The position numbers and the translations under genes are program-made. Source: Nemania diffusa (Eukaryota; Ascomycota; Sordariomycetes; Xylariales; Xylariaceae). Taken from it: a DNA stretch of 64,000 bases. Positions 10,389 to 19,253 of the stretch are shown in pieces (within the stretch, counting starts at the first letter, position 1; each line of letters starts with the position of its first letter). The notes under the pieces are model-generated. The model worked only from the letters and a program-made list of their open reading frames with translations. It was not told where the DNA came from and did no database searches. The DNA is taken from NCBI GenBank assembly GCA_038501195.1, contig JBBPUQ010000009.1:434001-498000 (forward strand), in the 5' to 3' direction.

Positions 10389-11265
10389 CTTGACTAGTGT
10401 GTGTGTGTAGGTAGTAGCTGTGAGTGAGGCTTGTAGAAGGCGGGAAACCTGAAGGCTTGCGGGGTGGGATCGCAAGTCGGCGGAGGGGGAAAAGAAGTCG
10501 ATTGTCCACAATCGGGTTTGGAGAGATGGACGAGGAGGGGGAGGTGCGCTTTCGAGGGAGGATCTAAGAGGTAGGTACTCCTGTGCTCTATCGGACGGCA
10601 GTAGCGACGAAGGCGAAGGTGCGATGTGTGCGTCTGAGTAGTAGCAGTAGCAGTGGCAGCGCAAGTGGTATCGTTTGGAGGTTGCAGGAGGATCTGGAAG
10701 TGGTTATAGCGACAAGGTTCTGATCAGGTGGAGCAGAGCAGTCGCGAACAGGAGGGAGGAAGTAGGGCCTAGCCGCTAGATAATGGGTTCTGGAAGTGGA
10801 ATTATAATAGTGAGAGAGTCTTTGCACCAGGCAGAGTCAAATCTGTTCGCAATGGGATGGATGCAGTGGTTGGGGCCTAACTTTGTCTTTACGTTTCGTC
10901 TTGTCGCAGTCGAGGTACACCTTGTGGATTCTTTTCCGTCGAAATGCTGATTTCTGCGAGAGAGTGGGGTACGTAGCCTAAAATCTGAAATCACAAGGAA
11001 AAGGCTGCCAGGGTCCTGTTTAATCGGTATTATATATAACGTATAATTCATTTAGTGGATATTACGGATATTTTAAGTTTCTATAATAAATAATTAATCG
11101 TGTTAATATATATATAATATATATATTTTTTTAATTAATTTTATTTTATTTATAACTATGATATACTTAAGTTAACACGCGTTTAAACTTTTCTTATATA
11201 TATATATACCTAGTCTTGAGGCTTGCGTGGCTTTCATAAATATAATGAGGTTACGTTTTATTTGT
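10389..11265. other. eIF4E upstream region and a nearly pure A+T tract
   Basis: The first about 400 bp upstream of eIF4E are G/A-rich on the plus strand (pyrimidine-rich on the coding strand), typical of a strong fungal housekeeping promoter and leader. Between about 11027 and 11215 the sequence turns almost purely A and T (long TATATA and TTAATTAATTTTATTTTATTT runs) before the 3' end of the next gene. No coding frame is supported. The tract could be a relic of a repeat mutated by RIP, or a spacer; sequence alone cannot decide. Confidence 0.55.
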
Positions 11266-12603
11266 TTATTCGCTAGGCACATCCTCGTGAAAAGGTGGCA
11301 TAGGACCTTCACCAAGAAAATGCCATTGAGGATCGATTTGATTCTTATGAAAAGCCTCGCCGTTTACGGCGGCCTTTGCTCGGCGAACAGCTTCCCACGT
11401 AAAACCATTCGCGTCGATGCCAACCTTTCCGGCGTGTTCCATAACACTATCCACCCACCTCTCACAGACTTCTAAATGCTGTCTGTTCTCTATCTCGGCT
11501 GCCAACCCAACAGAAGGTACTCGTTCCCTTTCTCTCTGAATCAAGTCAAAAATGAACTCGAGAGCTGTGTCGATCTTCACTCGGATTACATCGGCCTCGT
11601 CGTCACAATCCGGCCTATTTACTGGCAATGCTGTTCCTGAGTCGTATAAAGATTGGAAGCTAATAGGGGAACTTAAATGCGCATCATCTCCCGTCTTAAC
11701 CAATAACACCGAATTCTGGGAAGTAAACCAACTTCGTAGTCTCTCGCTATACGGGAGTTTCCCCTCCATCTTGGGGGCGTATATTTTAGGCTCTGCGTAT
11801 TGCATCACCTGATCGTCTACGACAATAACGATTGCTCGAAACAAATGCGCTATTTCGCGGCCTTTTTCTTTATAGGTTCTTAAATTCGTACTCGGTGGCG
11901 GGCTCGGATTCCTCGGCCGTAATCGTGTCTGATACGTCGATGAGCTCAGTTTTGGGATCTCTTGTTCGTTGAGGCCGATAGAAACTGCATCGCAAAGGCT
12001 GCGATGGAATTCCCGTACGTTCTGAATATCTCTAGGCTCGCTACCCTCTAATCCAATAGGCTTGGTAAACATCTGATAGCCCAACATGGGCGGCCGACCG
12101 CCATGTAAGTAGAACCATTTTCTCTGAACATACCGGCCCAGCCTTCGAATCTCAAACGCGCTCTGAGCCTGAGCATGAAAAAAACGCGAGTCAAACCAAT
12201 TGAAGTAAACAGCAATGTGGACGTCTGCGTATTCCAATAGATGATCTCGAACGGGGCGGGAATGTGGAGTGAAAGTCCGAGGAGGCAGGCGAGGCAGGTT
12301 GAAAGAACGGGTACAATATCGATCGTAGCAATACTGACTCCATGCGAGTCTGAATTTGGAGGTGAATACCAGGCCGTATGCCATACATTCATAAAACATA
12401 GTAGCTAGCTGAGATCGCACTAGGCGCACCATGTCCTCTGAGAGAGGTTCAACTGTTGGTAATTGGAGGTAGCACCGATCGTAATAACGATCGCCGTCGG
12501 GGTGGTGACTACAATCGAACACTTCCTCTGCATTGCTTAACCCGTTATCTTCCACGTTCTTTGGCCAGACACAGAAAATGCTGCGATGGCGAAAAGGAGC
12601 CAT
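11266..12603 (-). CDS. fungal protein of unknown function, 445 residues
   Basis: One uninterrupted ORF from ATG at 12603 to the stop at 11266. The composition is that of a soluble globular protein with many Trp, Tyr and Arg residues (FKFRLAWSQYCYDRYCTRSF-like stretches, YFNWFDSRFFHAQAQSAFEI, VQRKWFYLHGGRPPMLGYQM). A central hydrophobic helix-strand region (REIAHLFRAIVIVVDDQVMQ) is followed by a C-terminal helical half (ALEFIFDLIQRERERVP, WVDSVMEHAGKVGI). No signal peptide, membrane segment or catalytic motif is evident. It lies between eIF4E and empty DNA, so the neighbourhood gives no clue. I do not recognise the family. The length and the absence of stops make a real gene very likely. Confidence 0.72.
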   Translation of the reverse strand: MAPFRHRSIFCVWPKNVEDNGLSNAEEVFDCSHHPDGDRYYDRCYLQLPTVEPLSEDMVRLVRSQLATMFYECMAYGLVFTSKFRLAWSQYCYDRYCTRSFNLPRLPPRTFTPHSRPVRDHLLEYADVHIAVYFNWFDSRFFHAQAQSAFEIRRLGRYVQRKWFYLHGGRPPMLGYQMFTKPIGLEGSEPRDIQNVREFHRSLCDAVSIGLNEQEIPKLSSSTYQTRLRPRNPSPPPSTNLRTYKEKGREIAHLFRAIVIVVDDQVMQYAEPKIYAPKMEGKLPYSERLRSWFTSQNSVLLVKTGDDAHLSSPISFQSLYDSGTALPVNRPDCDDEADVIRVKIDTALEFIFDLIQRERERVPSVGLAAEIENRQHLEVCERWVDSVMEHAGKVGIDANGFTWEAVRRAKAAVNGEAFHKNQIDPQWHFLGEGPMPPFHEDVPSE

Positions 12604-14052
12604 GGCGGTAGTATAGCGGGGGAGGGAAAAGGATTATAACTAAAGAGGTGGCAAGGTTAATATGTGATGAGGAGGACTTATAGCGTGAATTTATGTATAG
12701 GAGAGAACGAGAAGCACCTCGAGAACTTCTTGCGGGTCTCGAGCGGGATTTTTAATGTTTGGCTGAAGGGTTTATTTTAACTTCAAGCGACGCGTAAGCG
12801 AGTTGATTGCACCGATGGCTTGTCGGCCGAAGAAACTTTAATTTTTAACAGAATACTAGATTGAATACTTCGTCGATAGATCCGGGGGGGTGTGGTCTTT
12901 TTAACGAGGCCTAGGCTCTAGCTAGGCTACATAGTTGCGGCGTGTCCATTAAACCTATGTAGATGATAATAATAAGGTAACACGGAGATAGTAAAACAGG
13001 CCCGACACCTACCTTCAGGTCATCGCAATATGATTCTATAACGAACTCGTTGTTATGGTTGGATGGGCGTGTTTATCGAGTTGAAGGCGTCGCTAACACG
13101 AAAGACAGCTTCAAAGCCCTAGCCGTGTATCGGTTTGATGATGGCTAGGTACATAGACGAACCCTTGAATGTAGCCTTTGCAATTCTTTCATAGTGTCAA
13201 AGAAGCAGATGACATCTCTACCTTTAGATTCGCTGGACCGACATTTTACTGTCACAATCTCCCAGGATTCAGGGCTTCCAATAGGTAGTCCAAGTTGTTG
13301 TGCTGCTCTTGCAACTGCTGGTTGGTAAAACTTGCAAAAGGATACGATACCGTCGATTGTTCCGTGGTATGATCGAACGGCTGTCGCTCTTCTATACGTC
13401 ATTTAGCTATCCGGCGGTTAGATGAACTTATTGAGTATGAATCCAATTGGCTAGTATGAAAAGTACTGGTCCTCAAGCCAGTGACCAGCATTATCGAGGA
13501 CAACAGGTACCCTTCCAGCTCAGCTTGGGTAAGGCACAGCCCCTGTGTAGGGCTGGTTACGGCATGGCATACACCGTATGTTTCAATTTCTGCACTGTAA
13601 ATAGTGTGGCTCGTGCACCAACCATACCCTCTAGGTGCCTACTCTGCCTCGGCGAAGCTGTTACAACACGAAACATGTTACGGTGCTACATCGTCCTTTC
13701 AATCAAGTATACCCGTCCCGGTGTAGTCATCAGCGTCATTAGATCCCACTAGTTTCAGCAGTAGAAGAAGGAGAGAATAATCTTCATTTCTTTATCTCCT
13801 CCTTATCCCCCTCTGAGTACCGACAGTTGATTCATGATGACCGCCGTCCTACCCTTGGCGTTATGTTCCGGATCGCAGTCAGCATCTTATTATGCATGGC
13901 CATCTCCTACAAGTCAATAACGACCCATGAAATTCCACCTTCAGCATGCCTCTTTTTTGTATTGTCTTTGTTATCTAATTTCGACAATTCACAAGAATCC
14001 TCATGTATAACACCCAAGCCAATATCTAGTAGTCTGATTCCGATACATCACC
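12604..14052. other. intergenic region with one weak minus-strand ORF
   Basis: No gene is supported with confidence. A minus-strand ATG ORF of 85 codons at 13145-13402 reads like a soluble protein fragment (SFCKFYQPAVARAAQQLGLP), but it is isolated, has no recognised family and could be a relic. An open frame at 13447-13752 (+) is unsupported. The last 250 bp should hold the promoter of the oxygenase gene at 14053, with pyrimidine-rich patches near 13790-13810. Confidence 0.5.
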
Positions 14053-14871
14053 ATGGATTCTGCAACAGGTCAGGGCCATGAACCCTTAACCAACCTCCTC
14101 AGTCATGAGGGGCCAGCTGTCACCATTACGCCTATTGATTTCGCTAGCTCTTCCCTAGCAGACGATTGCGGTTCTTTCTTCGCCATGACCATCGACAATC
14201 TTCTCAGCCCTAATGAGTGTGCCAAGCTGCAGGCCGCTGCCGGAGATGATTGGCAAACTTTGAGCAAGGGAAATGCGTTTCGGGAATGCCACAAAATTCT
14301 CGTCTTCTCCCCAGAATGGGCTTGGGCGCTCTACGACCGAATTGTTGCTCACCTACCAGAAGAGGTGAAAACTCTTAGGAGAGGGGAGAGACTAGCTGAG
14401 ATAGTCGTCGGCTCTTCACATCTCAAAGCGAGTGTGGGCGCCAGAAAGACTGTCTGGCGCATCAAAGAGGCGAATGAGCGACTTAGCTTTTTACGCTACC
14501 AGCCAGGTCATCACTTCAAGCCGCATTGCGATGCACTATATGCGCGACCAGGCAAAGATGAGAGAAGCTTCTTGACATGTCAAATTTACCTTAACGATGC
14601 GCCCGAGGGTGCCGATGGAGGGGAGTCAGCTGGAGGTGGAGAGACTCGATTCTGGCCAAACCAGGTAGGAAAGCGGCAAAAATCCCCTGCAATGGAACGC
14701 GAAACGGGAGACGAGAAAGAGGCCCCGTATCTCGACATTAAGCCGAAGATAGGCAGGGCTCTAATTTTCCAGCAGAGAATGCTATGGCATTCGGGGCAGG
14801 AAGTAAAGCATGGTGAAAAGTCCACCGTACGATTGGATTTAATGTTTGAACGACATTTTGAAAAGATGTAA
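14053..14871 (+). CDS. 2-oxoglutarate/Fe(II) oxygenase, prolyl 4-hydroxylase-like
   Basis: A single exon of 272 residues from ATG at 14053. The C-terminal half is a P4H-type double-stranded beta-helix. The iron ligands are the HxD pair His158 and Asp160 (HHFKPHCDALY) and a distal His246 (MLWHSGQEVKHGEKSTVR). Arg260, 14 residues later, is in the position that binds the 2-oxoglutarate carboxylate. The strand RSFLTCQIYLND and the Gly-rich loop before ETRFW are typical. The N-terminal part (LLSPNECAKLQAAAGD) matches the helix that usually precedes the fold. There is no signal peptide, so a cytosolic or nuclear role is likely rather than collagen-type modification in the ER. The substrate is unknown. 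A 30-residue charged insert (about 205-228) separates two core strands. Confidence 0.88.
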   Translation: MDSATGQGHEPLTNLLSHEGPAVTITPIDFASSSLADDCGSFFAMTIDNLLSPNECAKLQAAAGDDWQTLSKGNAFRECHKILVFSPEWAWALYDRIVAHLPEEVKTLRRGERLAEIVVGSSHLKASVGARKTVWRIKEANERLSFLRYQPGHHFKPHCDALYARPGKDERSFLTCQIYLNDAPEGADGGESAGGGETRFWPNQVGKRQKSPAMERETGDEKEAPYLDIKPKIGRALIFQQRMLWHSGQEVKHGEKSTVRLDLMFERHFEKM

Positions 14872-15362
14872 ATGGTATGGTTTATGTCCCATGTTAGAGT
14901 GAGGTTCGTTTATTCACGCGAATCAACTCTTAGTACCCAACATGGTGCAAATCTCAGAACTTACTCTCTCCAACTCGATATCTAATATTGGCCCGTGCCA
15001 CGAATCTCTTTCTTACTATTTAATGAATTGTATTAATGCACCGTTATCTATGCAGCCGAGTCCTACCCCCGTACTGACTCGGGCGCTATAGATAAGAAGA
15101 AAGGCTGGTGGTGGTGGGTGAGTCAGTCTGGGGCAGCGGTTTTGACAAATCCACTTTTGGTAATCCGGGGCCAAAATTTTCATTAGCCACGTTCACGATA
15201 GCTTCATCTCGACTGGTCCAGGCTTAAACTTGAGCCCCACTCACCCGACTCTTAAAGCAACGAACGCCAATCACACCAATAATTGCTTTATGACTTTCTC
15301 TTTGTCAGGGTTCCTCACCAAAATCAACATCCAGCGTCTACAAACAAGGGCAGATAGCTCCA
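14872..15362. other. intergenic region (3' flank of oxygenase gene, promoter of methyltransferase gene)
   Basis: About 490 bp between two genes on the same strand. A short G-rich segment near 15100-15120 (GGTGGTGGTGGG) is the only notable composition. The frame at 15230-15427 is the antisense/alternate frame of the following gene's start. Nothing else is seen. Confidence 0.5.
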
Positions 15363-16580
15363 ATGAGCCCGGCGAGGCGCCCGCTGCCTCCGTCGAGCAG
15401 CCTGCCTCCTCTACGCTCATTATTTGACCAAACTGAGTCTTCAATCCTGTCTGTGTTAAGCGATCTCCACTCTCTCTATTGTCCGTTGCCAACCTCGAAG
15501 GCTTTTGAGTCGCATTCAACGCATAAAGATCTACCTGTACCGGCGGATTCTGGCTACGCATCAGACAATGATGAAAGCCTCGGCAAGGATGAAGAAGGTT
15601 TAGAGCTGCGCGACGACCCTTACGAGCGCACCCTGGCCGAGCGTTGGGTGACTGGGTTTTTAGGCCATGTGGAAGAGCTAGCATGTTTTGAGAGCAACGA
15701 GGCGCGACAGCTTGCCATTGACAAGGCATCAACTGTCCTAGCTTCCTTCTTCAATTGGGACGAGGAGGATACCGAGGACACAGAAATCACAAGAGACTAT
15801 CATTTTACGCTCGGTTCGGATTATTGCGAAATTGAAGGGAGTGGAGAGGGCACAGATAGTCAAGCTATCACTGTGCAGCTCACAGATGGTCTAGCTGGCA
15901 GAGATAATACCGACCACACCGATGTTGGGTTACAGAGTTGGGGCGCCGCTTTTATCTTCACCGATCTCATGTGCGCAGCGCCCACGCGTCTAAACTTGAT
16001 GAAAGACACTCTTGGCCTTAAGCCACGCATCGTCGAGCTGGGAGCGGGCACGGGTCTTGTAGGAATTGCCTTAGGCAAAATCTTACCACGTTTAGGTGTG
16101 TTAGCGCCAACTATAATCGCAACCGACTTCCACCCAACAGTCCTCGCAAACCTACAAGCGAACATCCTCAAGAATTTCCCCGTGGTAGGCAAGGACAAGA
16201 GTCCGATATCGCCAGCGATCCAGGCTGCACCTCTCAACTGGGAGACTCCGGACCTTTCCTCACCCTTGGACGAGCAAGCCGATGTGCTCGTCGCGACAGA
16301 TGTGATCTATAGCCCGGAACATGCGGTCTGGCTGCGAGACTGTGCGGCGCGCATGCTCAAGCCGGACGGCGTCTTCTGGCTGATGCTGACGGTGCGAACG
16401 ACGGGCAAATTCGAAGGGATCAGGGAGACAGTGCGCGCGTCGTTCAACGGACGAGATGGGTTGCGAAACCCTCACGGCTGCGTGCTTACGATATTGGATG
16501 AGGAATGTTTTGCGCGACCGAGCGGGATCGGACGCGGAGATGAGAGCGAGTATCGTCTTTTCAGGATCGGGTGGGCTTAA
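15363..16580 (+). CDS. class I SAM-dependent protein methyltransferase, METTL21/EFM-type
   Basis: A single exon of 405 residues. Residues about 185-400 form a seven-beta-strand methyltransferase of the group that methylates lysines of translation factors. GLQSWGAAFIFTDLM precedes motif I, VELGAGTGLVGIALGK (about 224-239). Motif II is IIATDFHPTVLANLQANI. The post-II motif DVLVATDVIYSPEHA stands where this group carries DVIY or DCVY. The substrate pocket helix is followed by DGVFWLMLTVRT. The N-terminal 180 residues are helical and acidic (SDNDESLGKDEEGLEL), as in fungal FAM86/EEF2KMT-like members. The exact substrate (eEF1A, eEF2 or another protein) cannot be told from sequence. The protein is probably cytosolic. 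No intron is required. ATG at 15363 is the first in-frame Met. Confidence 0.85.
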   Translation: MSPARRPLPPSSSLPPLRSLFDQTESSILSVLSDLHSLYCPLPTSKAFESHSTHKDLPVPADSGYASDNDESLGKDEEGLELRDDPYERTLAERWVTGFLGHVEELACFESNEARQLAIDKASTVLASFFNWDEEDTEDTEITRDYHFTLGSDYCEIEGSGEGTDSQAITVQLTDGLAGRDNTDHTDVGLQSWGAAFIFTDLMCAAPTRLNLMKDTLGLKPRIVELGAGTGLVGIALGKILPRLGVLAPTIIATDFHPTVLANLQANILKNFPVVGKDKSPISPAIQAAPLNWETPDLSSPLDEQADVLVATDVIYSPEHAVWLRDCAARMLKPDGVFWLMLTVRTTGKFEGIRETVRASFNGRDGLRNPHGCVLTILDEECFARPSGIGRGDESEYRLFRIGWA

Positions 16581-16826
16581 GTTCTAAGAGGGCATGAATT
16601 GATGAATGAATGGATACCTAGAAATGGTGCTGGAAACTGGCGAGGCGAGAGTCTGCCGTGATGCGCCAGCTGTACCTTCTTTAGGAAAACGGATAGAGCA
16701 TTTGGCATGTTATTAGAGCATTGCGCACACGTCATAGAAAGATATAGACGCTAGATGATAGACGTTAGATAGATGATAGATGATCACGATAGACGACAGA
16801 GCACGCATCTCAGAGAGCCCCTAAAC
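16581..16826. other. spacer with GATA-type short repeats
   Basis: Short intergenic stretch containing imperfect TAGATGATAGA/ATAGACG repeats around 16735-16800. There is no coding potential. Confidence 0.5.
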
Positions 16827-17694
16827 CTACAAATCCCTCTCCAGCACCAGCCTAACAGCACTCCCCGCCGCATCCAACCTCCCCCCCACCCGTCTTACTG
16901 CTCCCGCCATCAGAGTCACCCGGCCGTCGAGCCCACATGAATGCGTCTGGCACACTCTCGTCGACCCTGCCCTCTGAGTCTAGGCAGACACTCAGCCCAG
17001 CCCCAGCTACAATGCACCACTTGTCCCAGGACGCGCGCAGCCCCTACACCTCGACGCAGCCCGTATCAACGATCGCGAAGCGGGGGACCCCGCGCGCCCG
17101 CACGGCAGCAGACGGGATGCGCACGAGGGCTTGCTCGTCGCGAGGGCGTAGGTCACGCGCGTCATCTGCGCGGGCGAATTTGCCGGGGGAAGGCCCCGGA
17201 GGTGTTTGCTAGTAGGCGGTAGGTACAGCGCCGTATAGCTTACTACGCATTCCATTTCGCGACATCCGTCGTGTGATACCGGAACTTAGACGGCGCTTTC
17301 GCCCCGTCGTAGATCCCTGGTAGCGCATCGGCGGTCGTGGTGCGGTGCCGCGCCTAGTCGAGGCATTTGCCGTGTCCGATGTCGAGGTACGGTAGTACGT
17401 TTAGTAGCGTGAGTATCTCTAGGGCTGTAAGGATGTTAGCTCTATAGCTACGCGCGAAATTTGTCTCGTGGGCTAGAAGGGCTGAGGAGGTTGGTACGGT
17501 GAAGGACGCTACGAATGCGGTGCTCGGATAGGCTCTGAGAGTTTTCGCGAGTGCTGGTCTTCGGGGCGAGGTCTAGTATTAATACGGGTATTGAGTATTG
17601 TATCTTTATCATTGGGAACGATCGACTCACACTCAAGGTAGAGGGGTAGGTAAGTGCCCTCCGTGCTAGGATCGTATTCCCGCGGAGCATTCAT
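16827..17694 (-). pseudogene. decayed GH6 cellulase (cellobiohydrolase/endoglucanase) relic
   Basis: Reading the minus strand from ATG at 17694 and splicing GTGAGT (17630) to CAG (before 17553) gives YLPLYLESLAKTLRAYPSTA and then a frame carrying GH6 landmarks in the right order: NVLPYLDIGHGKC (family NVAMYLDAGHAGW), a TDVAKWNA segment (family TNVANYNAW), GVPRFAIVDTG (family GFPAxFIVDTG), WDKWCIVAGAGL (family WGxWCNVxGTGFG) and DAFMWARRPGDSDGG (family DAFVWVKPGGESDG). The frame is broken by TAG at 17356-17354, TAG-TAA at 17245-17240, two further TAGs, and at least two frameshifts, one near a seven-G run. Two TAGs fall where the family has Trp, so TGG has become TAG. The catalytic segment equivalent to EPDSLAN is not conserved, and the N-terminal signal and catalytic half are missing. 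It cannot encode an active enzyme. Family assignment rests on recall of GH6 motifs, not a search. Confidence 0.72.
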
Positions 17695-18845
17695 CGGTGT
17701 GTTCTCTTGTAAGGGACATTGTCTAGAACCAATCCTAGAATCCCATCACATGATACTTCTTCCACTACGGAAGCCATTGCCTGAGAATCTTGTAGCGATT
17801 TCGGTTCTTAATGACAATTAGATTCAGTCACAGTAGTAGCAAGGATATTATTGACAACCACACGAACGCTCTGAAATCGGCTACTCTAGACGCTCGCATT
17901 TGAGCTCTTCATCTTTGATATTCGTCCCTGCTTGCTCGACCTTGAGCCGGTAGATCGATGTTGCGTGGAGTGTGTAGTCTTTCTCGACATTTACTTGGGG
18001 GTCGAGAATCGCTGGAGAGGTGGATTTTGCTGCATGGCCGTACACGCTATAAAGAGCGAACCGGTAGGCAATTCTGACGAGCACAAAGTCAAACAGAGTA
18101 TGGCCATGATCTCAAATACTCGAAAGCGATAACAACTGTGGTATATCGGGAAGCTGGGTATGGTAAACAACAATACAATTAGATCCAATTGGTATGACAG
18201 CCCCTATAATATGTCGAGCTAGTAATATGCTTACATCGTGAAGCTGCATGATCTAATCTAGTGGATCTTTTTAGCTGGGAAGAACATGAAGAGACCTATC
18301 TGAACTAATAGCTCCGTATTACCGTAATAGATATACAACGGAAACCAGTAGCGCTTTTAATTCTATAATAAAAATAAATGTATATATACGCAATGATATA
18401 GTCTCTAACTATATCGATCTTTTGAATTATCTGTAAAGCCTATCCCTTAATCTTCCAACGTTAGATAGAACTGTGCCCTTTCACAAAACTGATCCTCAAG
18501 ACAATAGGTGTTTCTATTCAAAAGGAGACTAAACTTGTTACTTTATATCGTCTAGGGTATGGAACATCGCAACTTCAATATCAGGGGCGTAGAAAAGACC
18601 CTTCTTCTATTCTCGTCTATCACCATTGGGTTCCAGCTTTGATTAGCTTAAAAACTGCAGCTCTAAATATTTGGAATCACATGTGGTCATTATTTCATAC
18701 TACTTATATTGCGTCTCATGCATTAGATATATGCGTGCATACTTCACCTTAATATTGATTTGCTTTAGACAAATATGTCTAGCTATGGGAAATATCCAAC
18801 ACCTAGTGTGTAACAAGACCTACTAGGAGGACTGGGTTTTTTGCG
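17695..18845. other. gene-poor, partly AT-rich region
   Basis: No supported gene. Overlapping open frames of 60-67 codons lie on both strands between 17881 and 18188 without recognisable motifs. From about 18190 to 18800 the DNA is AT-rich with many short T/A runs, consistent with old repeat material. No terminal repeats were found. Confidence 0.5.
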
Positions 18846-19253
18846 TTACGTCTGTGGCCACGCCCCTGGCATTCTCGGCGCTCCAGATTCAAGCCATTTC
18901 CATTTCGCTATTGCCTCCTCGAGTTCGTTTTTGTTGGGTTGAAGCGCCAGCTCTATGTCATCCTGGTTGCCCCTCCTACCAACTAGCAACGCGATCTTTT
19001 CATTAAGATAGACAACGAGTTCATGTACAGCTTGTGCAAGTTCACGATAATCACTCTTGGCCCCTAAGTCAGCATCTAGTGCATGAAGTGGGGAGAGAAC
19101 TTCACGCTCAACTGCACCAAGGACACGTTTTAGCTCTTCATACGCGTCTCTTTCGGGTAGACATAGCATAGTACTGCAAATGGCAGCGCATTGTGGCACA
19201 AGGACGAGGTCAAAATGACTCTCTATCTGCTGGTAGTTCCCCATAGTTCCCAT
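18846..19253 (-). CDS. small orphan protein, 135 residues
   Basis: ATG at 19253 to the stop at 18846, uninterrupted. The protein is helical and acidic, with heptad-like spacing (YEELKRVLGAVEREVLSPLH, YRELAQAVHELVVYLNEKIA, NELEEAIAKWKWLESGAP). This suggests a small helical bundle or coiled-coil domain. There is no signal peptide; residues 14-32 are mildly hydrophobic and contain three Cys. The family is unknown. It sits alone in AT-rich DNA, so it may be a lineage-restricted gene or the surviving part of a larger one. Confidence 0.5.
   Translation of the reverse strand: MGTMGNYQQIESHFDLVLVPQCAAICSTMLCLPERDAYEELKRVLGAVEREVLSPLHALDADLGAKSDYRELAQAVHELVVYLNEKIALLVGRRGNQDDIELALQPNKNELEEAIAKWKWLESGAPRMPGAWPQT

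Noticed and set aside
13145..13402. 85-codon minus-strand ATG ORF
   Set aside because: No family, neighbour or splice evidence; possible relic only, mentioned in the intergenic entry.
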